Shown in pieces: positions 50,786 to 59,481 of a stretch of 64,000 nt of DNA (position 1 is its first letter; each line of letters opens with the position of its first letter). Source of the stretch: a virus. Where the stretch lies: positions 1 through 64,000 of IMG/VR virus record IMGVR_UViG_3300008262_000014, one strand, 5' to 3'. The notes under the pieces are model-generated. The model saw only the letters and a list, made by a program, of their open reading frames with translations. It was not told the DNA's origin and did no database searches. A program made the translations under genes and the position numbers.

Positions 50786-51591
50786 TTCAACAGACTGTAA
50801 CTTTCGTTTCTTAATTTTTTTATTGCTTTATCTCTTAACTGTCTTATTCTTTCCTTAGTACATCCAAAGTATTCCCCCAAATCATCAAGATTTGATTCGA
50901 TACCTGTTAAACCATAATATCTTTCAATTATTAATTTTTCTCTATCATCTAAAACACTTAACATTAAAGAAACCCTTTTTTTAATTTCATCTTTTGTATT
51001 TAGAGAATTTTCAGGGTTATCTGCATTCTTATTTGGTATAATATCGATAATTTGATCCCCGTCCTCATTTATTTCTTGACCAAGACTAATACAATATGGT
51101 ATACTCACATCGATAAAACTATCATTTTTGTTAATTAGATGTATATCTTCATCCATTTCGACATTTTTTATTTGTTTTTGTGTCTCTTGGATAACATTTG
51201 ATGGAATTCTTATTGTTCTTGAGTTCTCATTTAATGATGCCAATATCGATTGTTTAACCCACCATACGGCGTATGAAATAAATTTAAATCCACTTGATGG
51301 ATCAAATCTTTCAGCCGCCTTTATTAATCCAATATTACCTTCAGATATTAAATCAAGTAATTCCAATCCTTGATTTTGATACATTTTAGCGACCGAGATA
51401 ACAAATCTTAAATTACCTAATACTAATTCATTAAGTAACTTTTCTTTATCGTTTTTGGTTAATAATTCTTTTTTTAATTCTAAAAAAATTTCTTCTTGTC
51501 TTTCATGACTAATTACGGGAATCTTTTTTAAATCTTTAATGTAAGATTGTAATTCATCAGTGTTTGGTGTGATAGACTTTTTTAATTGCAT
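50776..51591 (-). CDS. rpoD: sigma-70 family factor (Bacteroidota primary-sigma-like)
   Basis: 271 residues from the ATG at 51,589-51,591 (MQLKKSITPNTDELQSYI, like the host MRQLKITKSIT start); a longer frame to 51,633 adds 14 residues of no family content. Region 2 is NLRFVISVAKMYQNQGLELL and FKFISYAVWWVKQSILASLN; region 4 is LDDLGEYFGCTKERIRQLRD. Region 1.1 is short. It should bind host RNA polymerase and select promoters, probably the phage's own. It overlaps the promoter element of the neighbouring 95-residue gene at its stop. Confidence 0.92.
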   Translation of the reverse strand: MQLKKSITPNTDELQSYIKDLKKIPVISHERQEEIFLELKKELLTKNDKEKLLNELVLGNLRFVISVAKMYQNQGLELLDLISEGNIGLIKAAERFDPSSGFKFISYAVWWVKQSILASLNENSRTIRIPSNVIQETQKQIKNVEMDEDIHLINKNDSFIDVSIPYCISLGQEINEDGDQIIDIIPNKNADNPENSLNTKDEIKKRVSLMLSVLDDREKLIIERYYGLTGIESNLDDLGEYFGCTKERIRQLRDKAIKKLRNESYSLLNYL

Positions 51592-51660
51592 AAAAATTAT
51601 ACGCGTTTTATCGGTTAAAAATAAAATAAACAAAAATTTTTAAAAATGGAAATATTTCAG

Positions 51661-52290
51661 TTATTTTTTTAACTTTATTTTCCAGTAGATGCCAGCTTGT
51701 ATAGATGTGGTAAAGTTATTATTTAAACCAATACCTATACTATACATGTTTTCGGATTTTGTTTTCAAAACTAGAGTAGGTCCGAAATAATTAAAACCAA
51801 CTTTTCTGTCTGCCCCAATTATTCCTCCAACATATATTTGATTTTTAGGTAATTCTTTAATAAAAATACTATCCTTTATTGTAATTTGGTTTATTTCGGA
51901 CTTAAACTTTCTACCAATAATTTTATTTTTTTGGATAGTATCTGTTAAGGTTACCATACCTAAACTATCTTCTAATTTTATCGTGTCTTTGTATACATAC
52001 TTAGCATAGTAATCTCTTAATATTTCCGTAGTATCTACGTCCTGCGGTACGTCAACATATATTGGTCTGTCGACGTAAATTGTTTCACCTGGTTTGTATA
52101 ATGTTTTTGTTTTGGTAATGTACTGTGTATCAGTAATTCTTTTAATTACCTCGTATTTTTTACCATCGACCTTTATAACCTCACCCGGTACTGGATTAGG
52201 TTTAGGTGTACACATTTTAAGTAGGAGAATAACAATAAGTAAGACAGCAATCAATAGTGTTTTAAAGTCTAATTTAAGTATACCTTTCAT
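51661..52290 (-). CDS. membrane-anchored protein with beta-rich tail
   Basis: 209 residues. TLLIAVLLIVILLLKMCTPK is a single anchor (about 9-27; the Cys may be a lipobox but the segment runs past it). A central beta part (YVDRPIYVDVPQDVDTTEIL) leads to a C-terminal barrel-like domain (NQIYVGGIIGADRKVGFNYF, SIQAGIYWKIKLK). Similar proteins occur in marine T4-like phages. Its start ATG lies inside an 11-bp inverted repeat. Confidence 0.6.
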   Translation of the reverse strand: MKGILKLDFKTLLIAVLLIVILLLKMCTPKPNPVPGEVIKVDGKKYEVIKRITDTQYITKTKTLYKPGETIYVDRPIYVDVPQDVDTTEILRDYYAKYVYKDTIKLEDSLGMVTLTDTIQKNKIIGRKFKSEINQITIKDSIFIKELPKNQIYVGGIIGADRKVGFNYFGPTLVLKTKSENMYSIGIGLNNNFTTSIQAGIYWKIKLKK

Positions 52291-52318
52291 ATATTTTTTT
52301 ATAATAAATATATGAAAG
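52284..52318. repeat. inverted repeat enclosing a start codon
   Basis: Perfect 11-bp arms (52,284-52,294 and 52,308-52,318) with a 13-base loop. The gene-side arm contains the ATG (52,288-52,290) of the 209-residue gene, the fourth case of this layout in the window. Confidence 0.85.
52302..52311 (-). promoter_or_regulatory. candidate late promoter element
   Basis: Coding strand ATATTTATTA, one base off the shared element, 11 bases before the 209-residue gene and inside its inverted repeat. Confidence 0.3.
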
Positions 52319-52327
52319 ATAAATTCT

Positions 52328-53002
52328 CTATTTCTTTTTATTTATGATTTCATCGATTATACCATATTTTAATGATTCTTCAGCGGATAACCAAAGATCT
52401 CTACTGGCATCCTTTAATACTTGTTTTGGTGATTTGTTACAATATTGACCCAATAAATCAAATAAAACTTGATTTATTTTTTTCCATTCATTCATATCTA
52501 TTTCAGCATCTTGAATATTTCCACGAAATCCCCCACTAGATTGATGTAACATAGTTCTAGAAAATCTTAATGACCCTCTTTTACCCTTAGTTCCCGCACC
52601 AAGTAGAACAGACCCCATGGATGCTGCCATACCTGTGTTTATTGTTCTAATTTCGGATTTAATGTAATCCATCACATCAACCATAGATAAACCTGATTTT
52701 ACACTACCGCCAGGACTATCTATATGCATTGTAATGTCATTATTGTCAATACTATCCAAGAACATAAGTTGTGCTTGTACAACCGTGGACATATGGTCAT
52801 TGACTTCACCTGCAACCCATATAATACGTTCCATCATTAATCTTGAAAATACGTCCATCGCGGTTACATTCATTTGTCTTTCCTCAAGAATGTATGGGGT
52901 TAGACTGTTCTCAATTTTTTTGTTGTAATAGTGTAAATTCAAGGAACTTACACCGTGGTCTTTAGCGTAAAGACCAAAACTTTTGTGATCTTTTGGGGTC
53001 AT
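52328..53002 (-). CDS. clpP: ClpP-type serine protease
   Basis: 224 residues. The catalytic triad is in place: Ser in TGMAASMGSVLLGAG, His in RTMLHQSSGGFRG and Asp in ASRDLWLSAEESL. DSPGGSVKSGL is the oxyanion region. The N-terminal 60 residues (SLTPYILEERQMNVTAMDVF) resemble Bacteroidota ClpP. It could degrade host proteins with a ClpX-like ATPase or act in head maturation. It lies next to the gp46 gene. Confidence 0.92.
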   Translation of the reverse strand: MTPKDHKSFGLYAKDHGVSSLNLHYYNKKIENSLTPYILEERQMNVTAMDVFSRLMMERIIWVAGEVNDHMSTVVQAQLMFLDSIDNNDITMHIDSPGGSVKSGLSMVDVMDYIKSEIRTINTGMAASMGSVLLGAGTKGKRGSLRFSRTMLHQSSGGFRGNIQDAEIDMNEWKKINQVLFDLLGQYCNKSPKQVLKDASRDLWLSAEESLKYGIIDEIINKKK

Positions 53003-53051
53003 AATTATATTTTTTCAAATTTAAAAACTAAAATGAGATAAACAAAAAATG

Positions 53052-55385
53052 TTAAGAAATTTTTGTTGTTACATATTCAATCGAGGATATGTTTTCCTCT
53101 TTTTTGATCATAACAATATTGTCTGACCAATTTCTAATCAGGGGATTATGTGATATAACAAAAATATGTTGAAAATAATTTTTTATTTTTTTGAAAAATT
53201 CCCCTACCATTTCTAAATTATCATCCGCAATTTTACCAAAAACTTCATCCATTACGACTATATTTGGTTTTGGTAAAGAAGATACTTTAGTTAACACACT
53301 TCTTATCGCTAAAGAAGATACTGTTTTTTCATAACCAGATCCACTTGATAATGGTTTAACTACCCTTGTTTCATTGTCGATCATTAAAAATTCTAATTCA
53401 TTTTTATCATTAATGTTTAATTCCAATGTGAAATGACAGCTATCCGATAATAACCTATGTAATTCTTGGTTTAATAATGGAATCATATTTTTAATAATAA
53501 CTTTTGATATACCATTTTTCCCATATATTGCCAAATATATTTTAAAAACAGAAATTAATTCTTCTTCTGATTTTATTTTTAATATTAAATCATTATTTAT
53601 TACTATTTTTTCTTCTAAATTTTTAATGTTATTTGTTTCTCTCTCAATATTAGTGGTGATTTGCCTTATATCACCATTGGTAGTTTCTATTTGTGTTTTG
53701 AAAAAAATAACCTCAGAATCTATTTTTTTATTTTCCTCCAGTTTATTTTTATTACTCTCGTATATTGATAATTTATTTTCTTTAGAGTCTATTTCTAATT
53801 GTTTTTGTCCGACATCTAATTCGTGCTTTGCTTTACGTAATTTATTCCTTTCATATTCGTCGTATTCTTTTTTTAAATCACTAAAAACAATTTCTTCTTT
53901 TTGTAATTCACTTAATTTTATTTGATATTGATCTTCTTTTTCTTTTAATTCTTCAATTAACTTTTTCAAGTTATTAATTTCATCTGTATGATCAACTTCT
54001 TCTAATTGTCTTTTACATGTTGGACAAATACTACCTTCTTCAAACTGTTTTATTAAATTTTCATTTCTTTTTATATTGTCAATATTTAATTTTTTTTCTA
54101 CTTTTAAATCATTTATTTCTGAAACCAATTTTTCATGATCTTCTTCTAAATAATATTTATAGGGTTCTGTCACATTTATACTTTCCGTTAATTTTTCGAA
54201 CTCTTCTTTTTTCTTTTTTAATTCATTTATTTCTTTATTTAAGACATCTGGGTTAATCTTAATTAAATCTTGATCTATATCGTTATTTCTTTTCTTTAAA
54301 AGATTTTCTCTATCATCTTCTAATTTTTTTAATTTTTTCTCTATTTTTTTTAATTCATTTTTTAAACGAATAATTTCAGATTTTGATTTTTCAATATCAT
54401 CATTATGTGATATATTTTTATTTTCAAGATCAATAATATTATTCGTGTTTGAAATTAATTTTTTGGACCAATCATTGTAAATTGTTTTACATATTTCTTC
54501 TTTTTGTTTTAAATTTTCAAGTCCTAAAAATTTTGTAAGTATTTGACCTCTAGCAGTTGGTTTAGATTCGATTAATTCTTCTAAGTTATTTCCTGTAGTT
54601 AGAATTGTGGATAAAAAGTCCTCTTCTGTACCAATTGCGGATACGATAATTTGTTCTGTTTCTCTTCTTTGTTCACCAGACAAATTTTTTATTGTACCGT
54701 CTTCAGATATTTTAGAAAAATCTAAATCATTTTTTACAGTATATTCCCCCGATTTATTCTTTTTTCTTGATACAGTTCTGGTTATGACATATTCGTCACC
54801 ATCAATAACGACATGTCCTTTTACTTTAACATCATCAACATCACTAAATTTATTAAAAACTTCGATATTTGTTTTTGTTTTAGTTGTTGAATTGAAAAAC
54901 AAAAACATTAATAAATCAACTGTTGCAGTAGTTTTACCACCAAAATTTCTCGGGGTAGATTCAATGACAGTGATACCATTTAATTCTTTAAAATCAATAA
55001 CATTGTTTTCACCAAATGAAAGAAAATTAGAAAATTCAATTTTTTTAATAAACCATTTATTGTATCTTACTTTGTCTTGATTTAATTTATCAATTTGAGA
55101 ATTTACTTTATTGTCTAATCTATCAATTAATTCCCATTTAATATTAATATTATTTTCTTTAATAAAATCTTTTACTATTTTTTTTTGGTATTCAAAATCT
55201 AAAATATTATCAGATACTTCTAATGATTTTAATTTAGTTTTAGAATCACTTATTGCAATTTTAGTAACAATTTTTACATTTGTTGAGTTATATTTTTTTT
55301 CAAAATATGACTTAACTCTTTTAATTCTTTCTTGTGTTAAATTTTCGGGAGTATCTTCCCAATCGACCTTTATAAATGGATTCAT
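53052..55385 (-). CDS. 46: recombination endonuclease subunit gp46 (SbcC/Rad50-like)
   Basis: 777 residues. FGGKTTATVDLLMFLFFNS near residue 145 is the Walker A, a variant of GKST; CPTCKRQLEEVD (about 455) is the zinc hook between two long coiled coils; and NIVVMDEVFGKIADDNLEM (about 725) is Walker B. This is the SMC-type partner of gp47 in end resection during recombination-dependent replication and repair. gp47 (56,711) is three genes upstream. Confidence 0.95.
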   Translation of the reverse strand: MNPFIKVDWEDTPENLTQERIKRVKSYFEKKYNSTNVKIVTKIAISDSKTKLKSLEVSDNILDFEYQKKIVKDFIKENNINIKWELIDRLDNKVNSQIDKLNQDKVRYNKWFIKKIEFSNFLSFGENNVIDFKELNGITVIESTPRNFGGKTTATVDLLMFLFFNSTTKTKTNIEVFNKFSDVDDVKVKGHVVIDGDEYVITRTVSRKKNKSGEYTVKNDLDFSKISEDGTIKNLSGEQRRETEQIIVSAIGTEEDFLSTILTTGNNLEELIESKPTARGQILTKFLGLENLKQKEEICKTIYNDWSKKLISNTNNIIDLENKNISHNDDIEKSKSEIIRLKNELKKIEKKLKKLEDDRENLLKKRNNDIDQDLIKINPDVLNKEINELKKKKEEFEKLTESINVTEPYKYYLEEDHEKLVSEINDLKVEKKLNIDNIKRNENLIKQFEEGSICPTCKRQLEEVDHTDEINNLKKLIEELKEKEDQYQIKLSELQKEEIVFSDLKKEYDEYERNKLRKAKHELDVGQKQLEIDSKENKLSIYESNKNKLEENKKIDSEVIFFKTQIETTNGDIRQITTNIERETNNIKNLEEKIVINNDLILKIKSEEELISVFKIYLAIYGKNGISKVIIKNMIPLLNQELHRLLSDSCHFTLELNINDKNELEFLMIDNETRVVKPLSSGSGYEKTVSSLAIRSVLTKVSSLPKPNIVVMDEVFGKIADDNLEMVGEFFKKIKNYFQHIFVISHNPLIRNWSDNIVMIKKEENISSIEYVTTKIS

Positions 55386-56041
55386 TTTTTCTTATTTAAG
55401 AAATTTTCTCTTTTTTTTGTATAGTTTTGAACAAATTCTTCGTAAAATTTTGGATCTTCAAATGTAGTATTTTTAATCCAAATACCATCAACTAATGTGT
55501 AAAAATGTACATCTTTTAATTCCCAACACATCCAATCTTCTGGAGTTTTATTTCCATTATTGTCTACTTTAAAAATAGTATCAGGACTCCATCGACATAA
55601 ATCAGATATTTTTTTCTTATATACCTCATAATCAACAAAGAAAAATTCGGTAAAATCAAAATTAAATCTCAATAGTGAATTATATTCATAATCAGGGTGG
55701 TGGTATGTTTTTAAATTCCCAGTATCGGTTACCCAATCAAAATATTTATTAAAATATTTTTCTTTTCTTGCGGGGAAATTTGCGGTTGGATATGGTAAAG
55801 TATATTTATTAAAATTAGACGGATCTTGGTCTCTATATGATCCCTTCCATTTACCTTCTTCAACATCACACCCACCACGTCGATTTACATGTAGTAAATC
55901 TATTTTAAATTTTTTTGTATTAGATATTAAATCCCAATTAAAAATTTGTTTTAATGCACGTATTCCGTTTTCTCGACCAATATCATCAATAGTACTAACT
56001 TTTTCATTTGTATGGCGACAAGCACCAACTAAATTACCCAT
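55382..56041 (-). CDS. hypothetical protein of recombination cluster
   Basis: 219 residues; the TGA of this gene overlaps the gp46 ATG. GNLVGACRHTNEKVSTIDDI, RRGGCDVEEGKWKGSYRDQD and YEYNSLLRFNFDFTEFFFVD show a mixed fold with several aromatic clusters. No family recognised. Position between gp46 and the membrane gene suggests a role with DNA metabolism, but this is only context. Confidence 0.5.
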   Translation of the reverse strand: MGNLVGACRHTNEKVSTIDDIGRENGIRALKQIFNWDLISNTKKFKIDLLHVNRRGGCDVEEGKWKGSYRDQDPSNFNKYTLPYPTANFPARKEKYFNKYFDWVTDTGNLKTYHHPDYEYNSLLRFNFDFTEFFFVDYEVYKKKISDLCRWSPDTIFKVDNNGNKTPEDWMCWELKDVHFYTLVDGIWIKNTTFEDPKFYEEFVQNYTKKRENFLNKKK

Positions 56042-56042
56042 T

Positions 56043-56360
56043 TTAATTATTATTTAATCTACTCTCCTCGAAAAATTCTACGATGGAGTTTATTGCCCAA
56101 ACTGAGCCAGCGGTAAACATACCGTCAAAAAATATACATGGTAATGTACTAATTTCAAAAAATTTATTTGTTAATCCACCCAAACATAGTGAAAGAAAAA
56201 ATCCAACCCACGTTGATGTACAAAGAGTGCAACTTATCAGATCACCAAAAAATTTTGATATTCTTTTAATAAAATTTCTTGTTCCTTCAAAAATCGATCC
56301 CCAAACTAATATGGAAGTCATACCATAAGCCATTAATGTCCAAAAAAATAAGTATGTCAT
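56043..56360 (-). CDS. small membrane protein with paired Cys motif
   Basis: 105 residues with about three hydrophobic segments (YLFFWTLMAYGMTSILVWGS, STWVGFFLSLCLGGL, DGMFTAGSVWAIN). DLISCTLCTSTWVG (CxxC next to the membrane) is conserved in phage DUF1360-like proteins. Function unknown. Confidence 0.6.
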   Translation of the reverse strand: MTYLFFWTLMAYGMTSILVWGSIFEGTRNFIKRISKFFGDLISCTLCTSTWVGFFLSLCLGGLTNKFFEISTLPCIFFDGMFTAGSVWAINSIVEFFEESRLNNN

Positions 56361-56421
56361 AATTTTATTGTTTTTTTAATTATAAAATAAAAAAATGATA
56401 AAAAAAAATATTTTGCCGAAT

Positions 56422-56748
56422 TTATTCGTCATAAATATCTTTTTCTTTTTTTACTATTTGTTCAGTATTAGGTTTAATTATATTTTCAATTTTTTCTTCT
56501 TGTTCTTTTTCTATTGGTTTTAACCCACTCAAAACCCCGGCATCTTCCCATTTTTTTATTAATTCTTCCTTTGAAAGTATTTCTGGTGGTTCAATTTTTA
56601 TATTCGGTTTATCACCATATTTTAAATATGTAAAACCTTTATTAAAAACTTCTTTAGCAAATTTTTCGATATTAGTAATATTATTCAATTTACAATATTG
56701 AATAAATTCATCATCCAATATTAACGTGTTCTTCTGTTTCATTTTCAA
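56422..56748 (-). CDS. hypothetical protein
   Basis: 108 residues. TLILDDEFIQYCKLNNITNI and KFAKEVFNKGFTYLKYGDKP give a helical start; the tail is lysine- and glutamate-rich and probably disordered. It overlaps gp47 by 38 bases at its start. Known only from its position in the recombination cluster. Confidence 0.5.
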   Translation of the reverse strand: MKMKQKNTLILDDEFIQYCKLNNITNIEKFAKEVFNKGFTYLKYGDKPNIKIEPPEILSKEELIKKWEDAGVLSGLKPIEKEQEEKIENIIKPNTEQIVKKEKDIYDE

Positions 56749-57529
56749 TATCTTTAATATCTTTTATTTTGAAATGTAAAAATGGTTGTTCATTTGGTAA
56801 ATCAAAAAAATCATATTTATCTTTTTTTATATCGTAGACTCCATACCCGTGATGTTTAACTGTTTCACCAAAGTTTTGTTGTATTAAACTACCAATCATA
56901 ACCGCCTTACCACCGTTAGGTAATTTAAATTGTTGTCTTTTATGAATATCACCACATAACAATAAATCAAGATCAACAAAATTCAATCTATCATAGGCAT
57001 CTTCAAATTCAAATCCCAAATCTGTTGATAACCCCTGTATTGGTCCATGAAATAATCCTACCGTTAATTTATTGTCATCTTTTGTAAATTTTGGTTTTTG
57101 ATTATGTTGATATAATGAATATACAACCCAATCAATATTATCATCATAATATACTCCACTATCTTTATAGTATGTTATCCAATCATTATTAAGTAATTCA
57201 ACTACAGGAGAGATACTATCTAATCTTTGTACATTGTTTTCTAAAAAATCATGATTACCTGGTATGATAACTACTTTACCAAAACGAGTTAATTCTTTTA
57301 AAAACCAACTTGTTAACATTAATTGTTCGTTTGAAATGTTAATCTTTTGATGTGCAATATCACCTGTGATGACTACTCTTACATCTAAAGGACCAATGTT
57401 ATCATCATACCAATCCACGACTTTTTTTTGTAAATCTTCTAACAATATTTCAAATTGTTTTTTATATAAATCATGTAATTGAAATGTTCTAATATGTAAA
57501 TCAGAAATGTGTATAATCTTTTTTATCAT
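56711..57529 (-). CDS. 47: recombination endonuclease subunit gp47 (SbcD/Mre11-like)
   Basis: 272 residues. ISDLHIRTFQLHDL near residue 8, VVITGDIAHQKI, VIIPGNHDFLENN and LLLCGDIHKRQQF form the metallophosphatase motifs of gp47/SbcD. With gp46 it makes the Mre11-Rad50-like complex that resects DNA ends. It overlaps the PD-(D/E)XK gene by 4 bases. Confidence 0.92.
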   Translation of the reverse strand: MIKKIIHISDLHIRTFQLHDLYKKQFEILLEDLQKKVVDWYDDNIGPLDVRVVITGDIAHQKINISNEQLMLTSWFLKELTRFGKVVIIPGNHDFLENNVQRLDSISPVVELLNNDWITYYKDSGVYYDDNIDWVVYSLYQHNQKPKFTKDDNKLTVGLFHGPIQGLSTDLGFEFEDAYDRLNFVDLDLLLCGDIHKRQQFKLPNGGKAVMIGSLIQQNFGETVKHHGYGVYDIKKDKYDFFDLPNEQPFLHFKIKDIKDIENETEEHVNIG

Positions 57530-58383
57530 CTTTTAATATATTTTGTTAAATCCAAATCAAATACTTTTTTATTTACATCTTGAGGTACTTTATACTCTAC
57601 AAATGTACCGTCATCTTTCAATAAAACAACAACACATCCAAGTAGTCTTAAGTTTTCATATTTACTACCTTTTAACATTTTAAGGAAAAGTCTAGCATAT
57701 AAAGGTAATTGTAAATAATAATGTCCCAATGCCGTATCGTGGTAATCTTGGAATGGTGAGTACAATTTACCTGTGTAATGTTGTACTTCAAAATTTTTAG
57801 GCTGATTGGTTTTCCAATCGGTGACCACCAACCCATAATCTGTTTTATCTTTATTTAACATTAACCAAAATTTATCTGGTTGTCCTGTGTAACCTAATTC
57901 ATTATCACCTAAAACCATCTCAGTATCTAAAAGTACCGCACCTCTTTCGTGCATTAAATCTAAAAAATTTTTACCAGCCGAAATCATATTATCTCCCTTT
58001 TGAATTTGACTATCGTCACACTCGAATATTGGTTGTCTAACTTCTTTATAATTTCCATATCTTTCGACAAGTTCACTCTCTAACATATAATGAACTCTAC
58101 TACCCATATTAGTTGAGTAATTACCAGTTTCTCTCCATTGTTCTTGTAATTGTTTAGCCGATTCAGGATCACCATTAGACATACGTAACGCGGTACCTTC
58201 GGCATCAAATGGTTTATAGAATTTTTTTATTAATTTAGATACTGAAGGAAAATTACTTCTAATTTTACCTTCGGTGTCCATCATATAATATATGTGTTTT
58301 TCTTCAACAAAAGTTAATTGTATTTCTTTTTGTCTGTTTGAAATAATTTGTTTTATTTCATCAGAAATTTTTTTTAATTCCAT
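57526..58383 (-). CDS. PD-(D/E)XK nuclease
   Basis: 285 residues. NFPSVSKLIKKFYKPFD and NMGSRVHYMLESELVERYGN begin the domain; ELGYTGQPDKFWLM holds the Asp, VVTDWKTNQPKN the DxK, and YYLQLPLYARLFLKM the conserved Q..LY. This is the RecB/Cas4-like layout of exonucleases that process DNA ends. Phage copies often act in recombination. Overlaps gp47 by 4 bases. Confidence 0.85.
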   Translation of the reverse strand: MELKKISDEIKQIISNRQKEIQLTFVEEKHIYYMMDTEGKIRSNFPSVSKLIKKFYKPFDAEGTALRMSNGDPESAKQLQEQWRETGNYSTNMGSRVHYMLESELVERYGNYKEVRQPIFECDDSQIQKGDNMISAGKNFLDLMHERGAVLLDTEMVLGDNELGYTGQPDKFWLMLNKDKTDYGLVVTDWKTNQPKNFEVQHYTGKLYSPFQDYHDTALGHYYLQLPLYARLFLKMLKGSKYENLRLLGCVVVLLKDDGTFVEYKVPQDVNKKVFDLDLTKYIKR

Positions 58384-58384
58384 T

Positions 58385-59326
58385 TTAATCTAATTGATAT
58401 GTTTTATAATCATCTAATTTACCTTCTAAATCTGCAATATCTTTATCCCCGTTAAGTTTTATTACCCAAATTTTACCAAATAATTTTCCACAATTTAATT
58501 TATGATACAACTTTTCGGTATCTAACCAAGCATCTGGATCTAAAACAATTATTATTTTTTTTGCCTTTTCGTATAATAAATTAAATAATCTTTGACTCAT
58601 AAATTTACCTAACATGGGAATTGAATTAGGTAGAAATAAACTATCAAAAACACCCTCAACAATATATACGGGTTCTTCCCAATTTATCAAGTGTTCGTTC
58701 CATATTATTGTTTCTTTTTGTGCACTTGGATTTTTATATTTTAATTTAGTATTAGATAGATATGATCTGGCAATAAAATAATTAACCATATCATTTTCAT
58801 CATAAGATGGTATTATTATTCTATTTGAATATGGACCATCTTTACAAAATCCTATATTATATTTTGAAATTATTTCATCAGTAACATTTCTCTTTTTTAA
58901 ATAATTTATCGCCTGTTTATAATCTGGAGTTAATTTAAATCCTTTAGATACGTTTTTTATCGTAATAAATTCTTTAGGTAATTTTACTCTTTTATGTACA
59001 ACGTTTTTAAAATTTTCAACCTCGTCTGGTTTTAATAAAAGGTATTTTTTTAATTGTTTGGGTGTACCAAATTTTTTTATTAATTTATATATTGATCCAT
59101 GCGTTTCATTTGTTTCACTACAAACCCAACATTTATAAACTGAATATTTGTAATTTACCTCAAAATTACCTTTACCATCCCCTTCATCTAAACCTTTTAT
59201 CTCATAAGAGCAAACAGGACAATCAAATGTCATTTGACATTTATAATCATTATGTGATCGATATTCACCAAGAATATCCTCAAGAATTTCTACTATTGGT
59301 TCATATTGAACATCGACACTAATCAT
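58385..59326 (-). CDS. DnaG-type primase
   Basis: 313 residues from the ATG at 59,324-59,326; the longer frame to 59,398 would run into a terminator hairpin and is rejected. A zinc-binding pair (CPVC about residue 36, CWVC about 68) starts the chain. The TOPRIM domain holds PVYIVEGVFDSLFLPNSI (Glu) and KKIIIVLDPDAWLDTEKL (DPDAW). It synthesises RNA primers with a phage helicase (not seen). Similar in layout to T4 gp61. Confidence 0.9.
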   Translation of the reverse strand: MISVDVQYEPIVEILEDILGEYRSHNDYKCQMTFDCPVCSYEIKGLDEGDGKGNFEVNYKYSVYKCWVCSETNETHGSIYKLIKKFGTPKQLKKYLLLKPDEVENFKNVVHKRVKLPKEFITIKNVSKGFKLTPDYKQAINYLKKRNVTDEIISKYNIGFCKDGPYSNRIIIPSYDENDMVNYFIARSYLSNTKLKYKNPSAQKETIIWNEHLINWEEPVYIVEGVFDSLFLPNSIPMLGKFMSQRLFNLLYEKAKKIIIVLDPDAWLDTEKLYHKLNCGKLFGKIWVIKLNGDKDIADLEGKLDDYKTYQLD

Positions 59327-59353
59327 TTTATAATGATAAGAAAAAAAAATGAT

Positions 59354-59390
59354 AAAAAAAAATCCCCCAGATACACCACATCTGAGGGAT
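59354..59390 (-). terminator. rho-independent terminator
   Basis: 11-bp stem (59,362-59,372 with 59,380-59,390, one mismatch) around a 7-base loop, followed on the minus strand by eight or more T. It lies between the resolvase gene and the primase. Confidence 0.85.
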
Positions 59391-59428
59391 AACACCAACC
59401 AACGTATATTTCTATACGTCCCGTCTTA
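59354..59428 (-). ncRNA. candidate small RNA
   Basis: A non-coding block of about 75 bases on the minus strand contains a 7-bp hairpin closed by a GAAA tetraloop (59,402-59,419) followed by the terminator hairpin. The stretch upstream has an AT-rich region (TATTTATG, TATATATTTTAAT) that could hold a promoter. No open frame is seen. It may be a separate RNA or only the trailer of the resolvase mRNA. Confidence 0.4.
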
Positions 59429-59481
59429 ATATTAAAATATATAAAAAAACATAAATAGTAAAATATATTTTGCCGGATTTT

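Noticed and set aside
59327-59398. Upstream start of the primase gene at 59,398
   Set aside because: The extra N-terminus has no primase content (GGFFFIIFFSYHYK) and overlaps a strong terminator; the ATG at 59,326 gives the usual start.
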